Source: Juglans regia | Taxonomy: Eukaryota > Streptophyta > Magnoliopsida > Fagales > Juglandaceae | Length of the DNA: 64,000 nucleotides | Assembly (NCBI RefSeq): GCF_001411555.2 | Contig: NC_049912.1 | Span: 25,119,722-25,183,721 of the forward strand | Direction of reading: 5' to 3' | Shown: piece after piece, positions 12,681-24,900 of the stretch | Numbering within the stretch: position 1 is the stretch's first letter | Layout: each line of letters begins with the position of its first letter | Made by a program: the position numbers and the translations under genes | The notes under the pieces: model-generated | Seen by the model: only the letters and a program-made list of their open reading frames with translations | Databases searched by the model: none | Told to the model about the DNA's origin: nothing

Positions 12681-15600
12681 TCATATAGATCCGCGGGCAA
12701 AATCTTGGACCAAAAATGGAGGAAGATGATGCTCCAAAACAGCCAGGAGTTCTCTGCCCTGGTTCACCTCTTCTAGCACCCCTCCTCCAAGCCTTCTAAC
12801 TGCTTCAACAAACTGGCCTCTTAGCCTCTGGGACATCAAACGGCCACCTGCCTTTATACATTCCCTATACACTGGCAGGTAAGCAATTGCCACCCTCAGA
12901 GGGCCTGGAAGATCTCTTAAACATATAGGAGATCCACCCCACTTCAAAATCCTCACAAGGTTCATGTAATGTTCTCGTCCTTGCCTTTGTCCATCCAAGA
13001 AAGCTGCCTCTGACCAATTCTCTTGAAGAAATGACCTTAGCTCAGGCGCTACAGCCTCATCATCAGACCTTGCAATACTGTCTGCAACAGCATAGGTAGC
13101 TGCTGGATCACCCAAGAAGTCTGAGCGGAGAAGAAATGCTACACCATCAAGGGACCCACCACTCCGTTCACCAGCAGCCTTGAGAATCTCGATGCTGAGT
13201 GCTGCAAGTACGTGCTGAGGAACGTGAGGGAGAAGATAGGCGGCAATACCTACTTGACTGCTTGAAGTGGCAGCTGTGAGGGCAAGACAAAGCTCCATGT
13301 CTCGGCATTGCCTTTTCACAAACCACTCGACAACTTGCAGACAACCCCTCTCAGCAGCTCTCATCAAAGGACCCAAGAAAGCAACGGCATTACCCTCTTC
13401 CACCAGACATTCCATTGTGCCGATCTTGCAGTAGTGGGAGGCAAAGCCTAAAGCAAGGTCAACATCAACATCCAGGCTGTTTCTTTGGGCAATCTGCAGA
13501 TATAATCCAAGATAGAGGGAAGAGAGAGAGAGAGAGAGATGTCAAAGAAACAAACTACACATACAAACAGATCATATACAAGGAAACAGACAGAATAGGA
13601 TACATATTTTTTTTTATAGGCAGTAACAGGATGCATATTTTTGCAAGTGAAACCTAAAGATAAAAAGCATTTTCATGTGCACGTCTGTAGAAGAAGCACC
13701 CCATTCAAATAAATTAAAAAGATCAAGCATATCAATCCATGTCAAGCATCCCACCCATGAAAGAAACAATGAAGCTATCGTGCAGAGATACCTTTTACAA
13801 AATGGAATTGTTTAAACTCTGGACCACAGAAATTACATGTTAGACCCGCTTGTTAGAATCACTATATGCAGTAAGTATGACCGCCAATGGAAAGGTTAAT
13901 ATCATGAGGATAAATTCCATAACGTATGCATGTTTAGGGATTATGATGACAAGCTCCATACCAATTATTAAAAAAAACATGTAGATATGAACCGGATTAC
14001 TTGAAAAATCTAATAGGACTCCCCAGAAAGGAATCCCCTCTACTTATCAAAAAAAAAAGGAATCCCCTCCAGTTTCCTCGCTAATGAGCTGTCCAGGTAG
14101 GAAAGCTTTATCGCTTTAAATGTCAAACAGAGACTCTGCCCAAAGGCATCCCTCACCCGCCCTTTCCCTCTATATTTGGCAAATGAGCTGTCCATGAAGG
14201 AAAGCTTTAATTTTTGTGGTGCTAATAGTTTGCTATAAAGATTTAGGCTTCGTTTGGTTCATAAACCCATCTCAACTCATTATTACAACTTTTTTAAATT
14301 CCAACATAAAATATAATTAACAATTCAACTTTTTCAAATCTCAAAATAATAGTAATATTAAAAATAATATTCTAACAATATTTTATCATTTCAACTCAAC
14401 TCAGTTCAACATCCCAACACAGCCTGAAAGCAACATATACAAAATCATATATTTGAATAATCTATGCAACCCTTTCAACCATTCAGAAACTTGAAAGCAG
14501 GACCATTTATTCTGAGAAGAAGTAAATCACACATGGCATGACCCACGATTATTAGGTAGTATCAGGAAAATATGAAAAACATTTATTTGCAAGAACCCTT
14601 TACTTTCTAAACAAATAGTACTAGAAACACCAACTGTTTTTCAAGGGAAAGGAAAAGAAGAAAAAAAACAAAGGACCAAACCCAAAATAATTGATATTTA
14701 CGTCTTGTAGTTCTCACAAATTGCTTTTCAAAGATTCCTTCAAATCAATCTCAATCCTGGCAAGAGAACAATTTAAAATAGAAACGATTATGGTGCGGTT
14801 TTGATAATGAGTTGAGATAAGATAAGTTGAGATGAAAGTTGAATACAATATTATTAGAATATTATTTTTTAATATTATTATTATTTTGGGATTTGAAAAA
14901 ATTGAATTGTTTATTATATTTATGTGGGAATTTGAAAAAGTTGTAATGATGAGATAAGATGAGATGAAACATTTCTTATATCCAAACGGGGCCTACATCA
15001 AATTTGGGTGTATGTGAGAAATGAGGTAGTTGCCTCTAAAAAATTATCTAACAATTCCATGTCAGTAGTTACATATTCGACAAGTACATAAGTTATTTCA
15101 TATCACAGCCATTTTTGCATGTCGGGGTAAAGAAAATCCATGAGAAGCTAATACTACAATAGTTGGAAATTACTTTCGCCATTAGAAGCCAAGTCCATCT
15201 ACACCCATCAAGACACCAATCTCCTGTAATATAACCCAACAATGGTTAAGCTGCTAGTAAATATGTATGGAAGAATAGCTTCCAATTCTTTCCTCCCATA
15301 TCTTTCCTTGACCTGTCCTTACTAATAGTTTCTTTCCCACTCTGTTTTGAACACAAGCACACACCCACAGAGATGCATGTGAACGTAAAGAACAAAATAC
15401 TTTTTCAAAGCCAACTACATGTCACCATCAAGAAATATCAACATGATATTAACAATACCTGCAATAAAATGCGCACGAGTTCTGTGCTCCCAAACCTTGA
15501 GGCTTCAAGGAAACACTGATTGACATTGTCTGCACCACCCTCAACCAACACGCCCAGCAATCCTTGGATTGCAGTTGCTGATATCCCAGTTGCCCATCCA

Positions 15601-17193
15601 GGATCAAATGAGCTAGAGAAGAGGGTAAGGGGAAAGCAAGCTGCATCAAAGGCCTCCGTAAAGTCCTTCCCAGTAAGTTGGTTGCCAGCAAGATCTAAAA
15701 ATGTCTTGAAACCAGATAACTGGAGTTGGATCTCAACAGCTGAGCTGTGACTCACTCTATCCTTATTGCCTTGGCAACGTGAATGGAAACCTATACATTT
15801 CAGAGCCCATTCAGTAAACTTTTGAACCTTAGCACCGGCTTCTGCCTTCAAGACCTCATCTCCATTACACTCCTGCAGACGCTCATGCAACCTGATCAAA
15901 ATATGGAGTAGAATGTCTTATCAATAGCCTGCTATAAACATAAGCATTGCACTCAGCATAAATAGCAAACAATATCTGTCTTTTGAAATTTATAAAAAGA
16001 AGGTGTGAATTTTCTGTTGCATGGTATGAGATTTGTTGAAAGTCCAGGCCCTCTTTAGATCAGTATACAGATTTTCTAATATCAAGTTTTCCCTTGTGCT
16101 GCTAACCAGTAAGCATCATGGCTAGGTTGTTAGCATCCATATTGGAATGCAAGATCTATAATTATTTCCAAACATCCACCAAAGGAAAAAAATATATTCC
16201 TTTCAGATATTCTGCGAAGGAAAAAGCTCAAATGTGTGTGCGCGCGCGCGTGCATGTAGAGACAATATAGGGAGTCCCATGTACATGAAGTTTCCCTTTC
16301 ATCCAAGCACGTTATTGGTTAGTTTTCTTTAAAAAAAAACATTTGAGAAGAGCTTGCTTTTAATTTTTCAATTAATTGGAACTACATCACAAAAAAAAAC
16401 CTGGCGTTGGTGAAAAATAGTGTTCAGACCTAACAAATGAGAATTCCATCAATATTAAAGAATCAGAATGGTTTTATTTATTTCATTAATATTTATTTAA
16501 TTACTGTTAAGCGAGGAATTTGAATCTTCTCAAACAGTTGGCAAGCTACACAACTATGGTCTCATAAACGGTAAAAGAAAATTACACTTACCTTTGAGCC
16601 ATTACAGTCACTGTATCAGCAAGACTCATTGTTCGGCTCTGGCAGGCAGAGACACATGAAGCAAGAAATGAAGTCCTCAAAGCAGCTCTTGTAAAGTCAT
16701 AAGCACCATTTGAAATGATCTTCTTAATCAATCCTGTTATCCCATGAAGCTCTTGCTTTGTGCTCAGGAACCAGATGGAGTCCAGTGTTATGCACAAGGC
16801 ATCATTAAGGGTTTGTGGATCTGCCAAGAAGATCAAACTCTCTGCAAGCTCCCAATCATGAGAACTCACAGCATCCTGAAACAACCGACCCAACTCAATT
16901 CTGTCTTGTCTACTGAGCTTCTTTTCCTGCCCCAATCTCTCATGGCTTCCAACCCCAGATTCTGTTGCAATAATCCTGGATTTAAGCTTCTTGACACTGC
17001 AACAACAACCACTGGATAATCTGGATTCTTTCATTACAAGAGGCCCTTCTCTAGAGAATACCACATTACTTCTCTCTCCTTGCTCTAAGTCACTCCTCGG
17101 ACTATCAATCCCATTTTTTTCAGTTTCCATTTCCAAAAACATGGGGTCCTCACTTCTATTTTCCTGACTCCCCACCACGGACGCCGCCTTCAT
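12681..17193 (-). CDS. Ankyrin-repeat protein, SKIP35 type
   Basis: Three coding exons on the minus strand: 17193-16592, 15891-15459 and 13493-12681. All introns are GT-AG and the frame closes, giving 615 residues. The N-terminus is polar and poorly conserved (MKAASVVGSQ...), with a Cys-Cys-Cys segment near residue 60. The rest is helical ankyrin-like repeat sequence, including LHERLQECNGDEVL at the first junction and HYCKIGTMECLVEEGN at the third exon. SKIP35-type proteins were found as partners of SKP1-like proteins, so a role in ubiquitin ligase assembly is plausible, but the biochemical function is not established. I recognise the family by overall sequence and its length near 600. It is convergent with the ARGOS-like gene and divergent from GDI. 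Intron 2 carries two inverted MITEs. Confidence 0.85.
13611..13627. mobile_element. Possible micro-retroinsertion
   Basis: Seventeen bases, T-rich then ATAGGCAGTAAC, lie between two imperfect copies of AGGATACATATTTT (13597-13610) and AGGATGCATATTTT (13628-13641). It resembles the LINE-tail insertions elsewhere in the window, but the core differs and one target base is mismatched. Confidence 0.35.
14030..14069 (+). mobile_element. LINE 3'-tail micro-insertion with target duplication
   Basis: GGAATCCCCTC occurs at 14030-14040 and again at 14059-14069. Between them is only TACTTATC plus an A run (14041-14058). This matches the 3' end of the LINEs at 60987-62081 and 62192-63370. It lies in intron 2 of the ankyrin gene. 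Confidence 0.75.
14244..14425. repeat. Family A MITE copy (reverse) in ankyrin-gene intron 2
   Basis: Starts TTAGGCTTCGTTTGGTTC and ends ATCCCAACACAGCCT. The interior has CATCTCAACTCATTATTAC, AACAATTCAACTTTTTCAAA and AATAATATTC. Inverted relative to the copy at 14792-14994. Confidence 0.85.
14792..14994. repeat. Family A MITE copy (forward) in ankyrin-gene intron 2
   Basis: Starts GGTGCGGTTTTGATAATGAG and ends ATATCCAAACGGGGCC. The interior has GAGATGAAAGTTGAATAC, TTTTTTAATATTATTATTAT and GGGATTTGAAAAA. It is opposite in orientation to the copy about 370 bp to the left. Confidence 0.85.
16231..16256. repeat. TG/CG alternating purine-pyrimidine tract
   Basis: A TGTGTGTGCGCGCGCGCGTG tract in intron 1 of the ankyrin gene. 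Alternating CG/TG runs are a sequence type that can adopt Z-DNA. Confidence 0.75.
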
Positions 17194-18009
17194 CCTTACC
17201 CTCTACACAAACAAAAATATTCTCTGCCCTCCCTAATTAAGCAGAAAAACTCTAATCAAGAAGATACTCAATACTCCAAAAGCACAACAGGACACATCAC
17301 AAAAGAACTAAACCCCCGAGAAAAATTCTTCCTTCAGAATCTCAACCCAAAATGTGCCAATAACAAAGCCCAAACCCTAGAAAGGTCCACTCTTTCCTTC
17401 AAACGCTACTAAAATGAGCTCCAGGTGAACAGAACAAGAATCAAAATGCCATAGAACTCAAAAGAAAAAAGGACCCAAAACCCAGGAAATCCAAAAGTCA
17501 AATCCCACTTCCACAAATTACTCAAAAGCGAAATATATATATATATAGCCAAATTACATATATCCAGGTGTTCTGACACAATCCAAATCAGTGTTCAATA
17601 AGCATCAAATCGTTCAAAGCAATCAAACCCATGAAAGAAAGGCAAATCAAACAGCCATACCCATCAAAATAGCATTGATCAGACCGCCAGAGTAGGCATG
17701 GAAATCAGACCCACAGTTGCATCGGCAGAAAACCCTAGAAACCACTCCTTGAATGAATCCACGGGAATTCCAGAAGCATATGTAGAGATCGAGAACAAAC
17801 CCTAAACCAACAAAAACTATTTTGGTTCACAACAAACCAGATATTGTTTCAAAGTGATTAATACAGAGCCCGTTTGGAAAGCGAGAAAATTCAGGAAAGA
17901 GAACAGGCCAAAAAAGGAAAACACGAGTGCATAAATAGTTGTATTACGTATAACTATTACTATTAGAGAGAGGGAGAAAGAGTGATGAGAAATGAATAGA
18001 CAGCCAACC

Positions 18010-18021
18010 TGATCAACAGAA

Positions 18022-18056
<35 letters not shown>
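18010..18056 (-). promoter_or_regulatory. CT microsatellite in the ankyrin-gene leader or promoter
   Basis: A long GA run on the plus strand (CT on the coding strand), about 0.85 kb upstream of the ATG at 17193. It sits where the 5' leader or core promoter is expected. No TATA box can be assigned with certainty. Confidence 0.4.
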
Positions 18057-18199
18057 GTGAAGGAAAACCCTCTGCCTATAGCAGGCTTTGAGAATATTTA
18101 TTTTAGTGACAAGAAAAGGAGGCAAATATAATATATTAAAATAAACTTTCAGATTATTTACTTCTTTTAAACCTTATATAACTAATAAAAAATTAAGAA

Positions 18200-18330
18200 A
18201 AATGCTTTAATTATAAAAAGATAATATAAAAATAATTTTATAAATTAACGTGATTTAATATAATTTATTAGATTGTAAAATTATTTTTATTATAAAATTA
18301 AAATAATTTTATATAATTATTTTATGACTA
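18200..18330. repeat. Family B palindromic MITE copy
   Basis: Contains TTTATAAATTAACGTGATTT followed by AATATAATTTATTAGATTG and a mirrored right half. A partial second copy follows at 18718-18778 with TTTATAAATTAACGTGATTT again. Confidence 0.55.
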
Positions 18331-19416
18331 TAACTCTCTTAAAAAATTAATGAGTGAAAGAGAGTAGAAGGGTTGAGAATATCTGAATAATCTTTATACT
18401 AATAATATTATGATGAAAACAAAATCATAAGATAAATTTAATTTATGAAAACAAAAAATCTGAGGAGTGAACAAAAGGACAATGAAAATGAGAGTCACTA
18501 CAAAACCACCACAAAGAGAAGAATGAATGGTCCCACTCATGCAAAGCTATCCATCCTCCCTCACACTACAAACAATGATTACAACACCCTCCCCCTCTCT
18601 CTATCTCTCCCTTCCTTCTTCTGTCTGTCTGTCTGTCTTTGTTTTGGCTCTTTCCCCATTTGCTTTTGGCACCTTCATTTTCTCCGTTTTATCTTCATTC
18701 ATAGAAATAAATGTTTTAATTTTTATAAAAATAAATTTATAAATTAACGTGATTTAATGTGATATGTTAAATTATAAAACAGAAAGACATAACTCCAAGT
18801 AATAATACAAAGTCCTAGTGGGTTTAGATTTTGGGCCTATCTATGAATAGCATGGGCCATTGGACTTAACTTCCTTTTGAACATAAAGAAGATTATAAAG
18901 AAGTTTGACTACTCATTGCAACTTCCAACTTTCACATATCTTCTTGTTTGGTCCAGTCAGATGATGTTCACCTTTCACCGATCGAAAGCATTCACTCTGG
19001 GTTCCTCTTTTCTACAGAACATTGAATTTGGCTTTAATTTATGTACGCAATTGCAAAAGAAAGATGAAAAGAAAACCAGGGGATTGTCTAAGTTCATTTT
19101 ATCCTAATAATAACAAGGCTGGTCACCTTTTTTTACTTGGATTAATATCTTATTCATTTAGATTTCCATGAATCTAGTAAATTGTTTCCAAATTCTAAAG
19201 TTCTCTGTAATTATTATCTGCATTTGGGTTTTGAATAATACTGCATGTACTTATAATTTTACGTACAATATTTATTTTGTCAATTTTTTTTTTTAAATTC
19301 AAAATTCAAAATTTGTAAATGTAGTGTATATAACATAAAATCATACCATCATCTCTCTTAAAATAAAAATTAAAAAATGAGGAGTTCCAATCCTCACATA
19401 TGGATAGTTTTCCTTA

Positions 19417-19590
19417 GTGCTGGTTTGGATAGTACAATGAGATGAGATGAAATGAGATAGTTTTAAATGATTTGAATAAAATATTATTTTTATTTTAAAA
19501 TTTAAAAAAGTTAAATTATTTATTATATTTTATATAAAAATTATAATAATAATATGAATTGAGATGATTTCTATATTCAAACGATACTTA
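19417..19590. repeat. Family A MITE copy
   Basis: Starts GTGCTGGTTTGGATAGTAC and ends ATTCAAACGATACTT. The interior has GAGATGAAATGAGATAG, TTTTAAATGATTTGAAT and TTATTTATTATATTT. Confidence 0.8.
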
Positions 19591-19691
19591 AACGAGGCGT
19601 GGCCGACATGAGATCCCTCCCTCTTATTTGGAGGAGTTTGTTTACCTTCCTATGATAAATTTTGGCGTGTTGAAAGAAGGAAGTGTTAAAT

Positions 19692-19838
19692 TCAAGAAAG
19701 TATAATATAAAAATAAAATTTATACGTCAATGGGTTTGATGCCGCATCTAAAATCTACTTTCAATAAAAATAATTTTACAATATAATATAATACAGAAAC
19801 TTATATCAATTTATAAACTTTATTTTTACAACATTTAT
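19692..19838. repeat. Family B palindromic MITE copy
   Basis: The left half has ATAAAAATAAAATTTATACG and the right half ATCAATTTATAAACTTTATT, mirrored around TCTACTTTCAATAAAAATAA. Confidence 0.55.
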
Positions 19839-20239
19839 TTATGAACTAAATATTTTTTTAAAAGAAAAGAATGACATGCGAAGATAATATTTAAAAAAAA
19901 AAACTGATATTACTTAAAAAGGTAATATGGGGTTAGATAAATTTCAAAAAAATGATTGAGCTTTGAAGATAGGGATTAAAAAGAACTAAACTAGATGGAC
20001 CAATTTAATAAAAGTAGTGATAAATGTACTTACAATTTTATTTATACTTTTATTTACAAGATTTATTTTTGTAGTTCTCTTTTAAGATTCAATTTTATGA
20101 TTTTTAGTATATTAATAATTGACATGTGGAGAAATAAATTTTTTATAAAATTTTCTTAAATACAATTAGTATTCCCCATTTAATAAATAACAATTAAAGT
20201 CACTTCGAAGTTTGAACAACAATGTGGTAGGGCAACCTA

Positions 20240-20450
20240 ATATATAAGAGTTAATTGTGGAATCTGATTATCTTCTAAATATTCAAGCAATTAAAAGCAT
20301 GGAAGAACCTATGTCAATGCAGGGCAACCTGTTATATGCTATCAAGGATTTAATCAAACTTCTTCCTAAGGTCTCAATCCAACATGCTAATCGATTTTCA
20401 AATGGAGCTGTTGATGGTTTGGCTAAGCATGCAAGGTTTTAGGATATTTT
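20240..20450 (+). mobile_element. LINE-type RNase H domain remnant
   Basis: The translation carries VESDYLLNIQAIKSMEEP and, further on, HANRFSNGAVDGLAKHARF, ending in a stop. This is the C-terminal part of the RNase H-like (RVT_3) domain found in plant non-LTR retroelements and derived copies: the ESD motif, then the N-G-x-D-x-LAKHA end. No upstream catalytic part or reverse transcriptase is present, so it is a fragment. Confidence 0.65.
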
Positions 20451-20574
20451 AGTAGTTTGGGGGATCATATTCATGATCCTATTACTCTAATTGTTGTGTC
20501 TGAAATGTGGTAGTTTGTTTTCTATTTTCTGTTACATAATTTTATGGATATTTAGTTATGTAATTTGTAAAGTG

Positions 20575-20712
20575 TATAAATATTATGTAATTGTTTTGAA
20601 AAAAAATGAAGTATATTATTAAAAATTATTTTTTTACGTGGGTCTTATATTTTATTTATTTTTTTTTAAAAAATCGATTGCACAAATCATGATTATAAAT
20701 ATATTTTCTGAA
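20575..20712. repeat. Degenerate Family C MITE copy
   Basis: Contains TTGTTTTGAAAAAAAATGAA, then TTTTTTTACGTGGGTCTTAT and GATTGCACAAATCATGATTA, the same arrangement as the copy at 10085-10250 but with diverged ends. Confidence 0.5.
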
Positions 20713-21167
20713 AAAAATAGTGTGGTAGGGCCCGGAAATTTTTACCTAGGCTGGAAGCGTGTGTGAGAGAGAGAGAGAGAGACCGAATCATTGATGGGCT
20801 GGGCCGTTGAAGCATTAGATGGGCTGGGCGAATTGTGGGTATTAAAGTTGGGTGAGCTACCTCCTGGACCTTCTTTATACCCATTAGAGGACTTCTTCAC
20901 AGCCCATTGAAACTGGAAGCGTGTGAGAGAGAGAGACCGAATCATGAAAATTTAAATCGTTTAATATTTATAAGGGTAGTGCTAGGGTGCCGCCAGGTTT
21001 GACCGCTTACGTGTCCATCACTATAAATTTTATTTTTTATTTATATATATATATATATTTTAAAATATTAATAAGTACAAACAGTTTGATATATTAAATC
21101 GTTTAAAAATATTTAAATAGCTTTTTTTATTAAAAAATAAAAAATAAATTTAAAAAATAAAATATAC

Positions 21168-21353
21168 TTAGGCTGTGTTTGGATGTTGAAGTGAGTTGAG
21201 TTGAGTTGATAAAATATTGTTAGAATATTATTTTTTAATATTATTATTATTTTGGGATTTGAAAAAGTTGAATTGTTTATTATATTTTGTATTGAAATTT
21301 GAAAAAATTGTCATGATGAGTTGAGATGAGTTTGATAACCAAACTCACCCTTA
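21168..21353. repeat. Family A MITE copy, first of a direct pair
   Basis: Starts TTAGGCTGTGTTTGGATGTT and ends AACCAAACTCACCC. The interior has GAGTTGAGTTGAGTTGAT, TTTTTTAATATTATTATTAT and GGGATTTGAAAAAGTTGAAT. Confidence 0.9.
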
Positions 21354-21506
21354 GTGTGTGTTTGGATGTTAAAGTGAGTTGAGTTGAGTTGAGTTAAGAT
21401 GATAAAATATTATTAAAATATTATTTTTTAATATTATTATTATTTTAAGATTTGAAAAAGTTGTAATGATGAGTTGAGATGAGTTTGGCAACCAAACTCA
21501 CAATTA
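21354..21506. repeat. Family A MITE copy, second of a direct pair
   Basis: Starts GTGTGTTTGGATGTTAAAGT and ends GCAACCAAACTCAC, in the same orientation and directly abutting the previous copy. It lacks the GAATTGTTTATTATATTTTG segment, so it is an internally deleted copy. Confidence 0.85.
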
Positions 21507-21953
21507 ATCTCATAAAAATCATTTTTGTATTCCATTCACACTATTTTATTAAATATATGTCTTATATATTAATATTGGTGTGTAATTTGGTACGTAAACT
21601 TATTTATAAAAAGTTTTTTTTTATATTTTTAATATATTTAAATTTTTTAAAAAAATAAAAAGATATATTAATATTTTTATTAAAAAAATTAAATATAAAA
21701 TGTCAAAATAAGACAGGATAGCATTATTGTTTTTATAAATCTCCTTTACGTTTTTCTAATTATTTATAAATCTCTTTTAAGTTATTTTCTCCTTTAAAAA
21801 AAAAAAAAATTATTCTCTCCTTTGCTTTCCTCAATAGACAGACATCTCTCTTCTCGCTCTGTCTTCGTCAAAAGGGAGTGTCATACGACTCATACCCACA
21901 CATACAAGTCTTGAGAAGGAACCCTAAGCCAATATCTTTTTTCCTCGATCGCT

Positions 21954-24900
21954 ATGGATGAAGATTATGACGTCATAGTGTTGGGTACGGGTCTCAAGGA
22001 ATGCATCCTTAGTGGTCTTCTCTCCGTCGATGGCCTTAAGGTTAGCTTTCTCTCTTTCTTTCCTTGCCTCCGATTGTTATTTCTTATTCTCTAATTTCCA
22101 GCTCGTTGGTCATTTCGGTGGGTCTTGCATTATGATCGAGATGGGGTAACTCTGATTTGAATTTCATCTTGTTAAATTTACTTTCTTGAATTCCATCTCC
22201 TGCCTTTAATGTTCATTTACATTTTCACTATCTTGTATAACCATATGCAGTTCTTGTCAATCAGCCAACGGTTCTTTATGTGGCTTTGGATTTTTAATTG
22301 AGACCTCGCTTCTGATTGTGATTGTGATTGTGATTGCGATCGATAACTTGATTATAGCACTACGAGAAACATACCAATAATTGAATGAGATCTAGTTAAT
22401 AGCTTTCGTCTCGGCAAGGATTCGGTTTGCCTTTGAATCTTATGTGAAGGCAATCGTCCTGGCGTGGTCAACCCTTTTTTTTTTTTTTGAAGCGGGGTGG
22501 CCAAGTTAATAATTGAATCAAAGTGGGCTATCTTGGATGTTACATACTGAAAAAAGAGAGAAAAAAAAGTGGACTGACTAGAAATTCTAGAGGTTGTTTG
22601 TGATATGTGTTGTCATTTCCTTTTCACCATAGATGAAGAAGGAGAGCGGGGGCAGTATTCTGCCTCCATATTGCTTGTTCATATATTATGGTTCTTGTTG
22701 ATTTTATTGGACTGCCAAGTATTTATACTCTTATAGGTTGTATGTGGGTATACATTATAAGAGTACAGGTTTTCTGGGTATGTTTTGTTAAATGCTTGCA
22801 TGCAAAAGGTGTTCTAGGCAATGCACGGGATGCAGTAGCAAAATATTTTGTCGCTGACTTTTGATTATCTAAAAGATATTTTATGTTTTACTATTGTTCT
22901 AAAGCGATGGACAAATATCATTGTTTTTTGCACTACAATAATTGATGTTCATATCTTGTAAACCAGGTTCTGCACATGGATAGGAATGACTATTATGGAG
23001 GAGAGTCAACATCGCTTAATCTTATTCAGGTCCTACTTTTGACTTGTCATTTGAGATTTTTGGAAGGCCATAATTTTATATTGGTCTTATATATTTTAAC
23101 TTCCAACTATTTATTTACTGTCTTAGTTATCTTTATTTACAGCTCTGGAAGAGGTTCAGGGGAGATGAGACACCTCCAGCACATTTGGGTTCTAGCAGGG
23201 ATTATAACGTAGACATGATTCCTAAGGTATGTGTTCACTTTCTTGATCTCTTTTTGCGTTTTGGTTCACTGTTCAAGACTGTAATTTTCTTCTGATATAT
23301 TGACTAATTATTGTTTGACTAGTTTATGATGGCAAATGGCACTCTTGTTCGTGTCCTCATTCATACAGATGTTACTAAGTATTTGTCCTTTAAAGCTGTT
23401 GATGGAAGCTTCGTCTACAATAAAGGAAAGGTGTAATTCTTTTCTCAAGATGTTGGAATTTTTGCACGTTGCTTACCATATATATGTATATATACATTGC
23501 ATTCATTAACTTGGTTTTCTATTGAGTAAACCCATGATTATAGATTCACAAGGTTCCAGCGACTGACATGGAGGCACTCAAATCTCCACTGATGGGTATA
23601 TTTGAAAAGCGCCGTGCTCGCAAGTTCTTCATTTATGTTCAAGATTATAATGAGCATGATCCCAAAACACATGAGGGGATGGACCTGACTAGAGTGTCGA
23701 CTAGAGATCTAATTGCGTAAGCTCTTGGTCTTTGCCTTCGTTGTACATGTTGCTCTCTTCTGCATTCTATCTCGAGATATCTAATTGTACAATTTAAGAG
23801 GTCTCAACATGCTTTCCTGGACATCAGCCGTTTGTGTTTGGGAATAGACTGAAACTTCAGTTCTTTTTAGCATAGTGTTTCATAGTTGTAAACTGTAAAT
23901 TTTATGCAGAGAGTGGTCCAGAGCAGAACCATCTATAATAATAATAAATAAATAAAGAAAACATAATTTGAGAGGCAAAGTCTTATAATTTCCTTAATCA
24001 AATAAGTTTGAATGAAGTTCTCAAGTGAAGTAGTAAACTTGAATTTTCGTTTGCTAATGTTTGCATATTTTTAAACTTGAATTTTCATTTCCTTCTTTAT
24101 GCATATTTCATTTTATTTTGACAGAAAGTATGGTCTTGATGACAACACTGTGGACTTTATTGGTCATGCTGTAGCACTACATAGAGATGATCACTACCTC
24201 AATGAACCCGCACTAGATACCGTGAAGAGAATGAAGGTGAAAAATGGCCTGGGATTTGTAGTCCTTTTTGTTGATTCAGATTTGTGTACGTTGAATGTTC
24301 AGCATCTTTGTGTTGCACTTAGCCTTTTTGTACCTCTACCGTGTCATAGCTTTATGCAGAGTCCGTTGCGCGTTTTCAAGGAGGATCCCCATACATATAT
24401 CCTTTGTATGGATTGGGAGAGCTCCCTCAGGTCTCTCTCTCTCCCCCCAATCCCACTAATCTTTTTGTTGGACTTTGTATTTTGATAAATTCGGGGTTCT
24501 AGTCAACGTTATATAATTAATGTCAATTTTCTCAAACCCAGGCATTTGCACGGCTTAGTGCCGTTTATGGTGGGACATATATGTTGAACAAACCCGAGTG
24601 TAAGGTACTCCTATCACCTATGTCATATCAACCTTATTTATGTAGTTAATCTCACCATTTTTCTGGTTTAGTTGTCATTGTACATATCATGTCATGCTTA
24701 TATGAGGAGGGATCTGATTTGATTTTGAATTCCAGGTTGAGTTCGATGAGGAAGGCAAAGTTGTTGGCGTCACATCAGAAGGGGAAACTGCTAAGTGCAG
24801 AAAAGTTGTCTGTGATCCCTCATACTTGCAGAACAAGGTTATAATTATACTACCTTTTTATAGAGGATTAAGTACATAATCACTCCCTGAGTTTCAGGCA

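Larger units (their letters stand above)
18130..21900. other. Divergent intergenic region between ankyrin gene and GDI
   Basis: The only coding trace is a LINE RNase H remnant (about 20240-20450). MITE copies are given separately. A GA-rich segment with GGGCTGGG motifs lies at 20762-20940 and includes a duplicated block: GGAAGCGTGTG followed by a GA run occurs near 20752 and 20913. The last few hundred bases should contain the GDI promoter. Confidence 0.5.
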
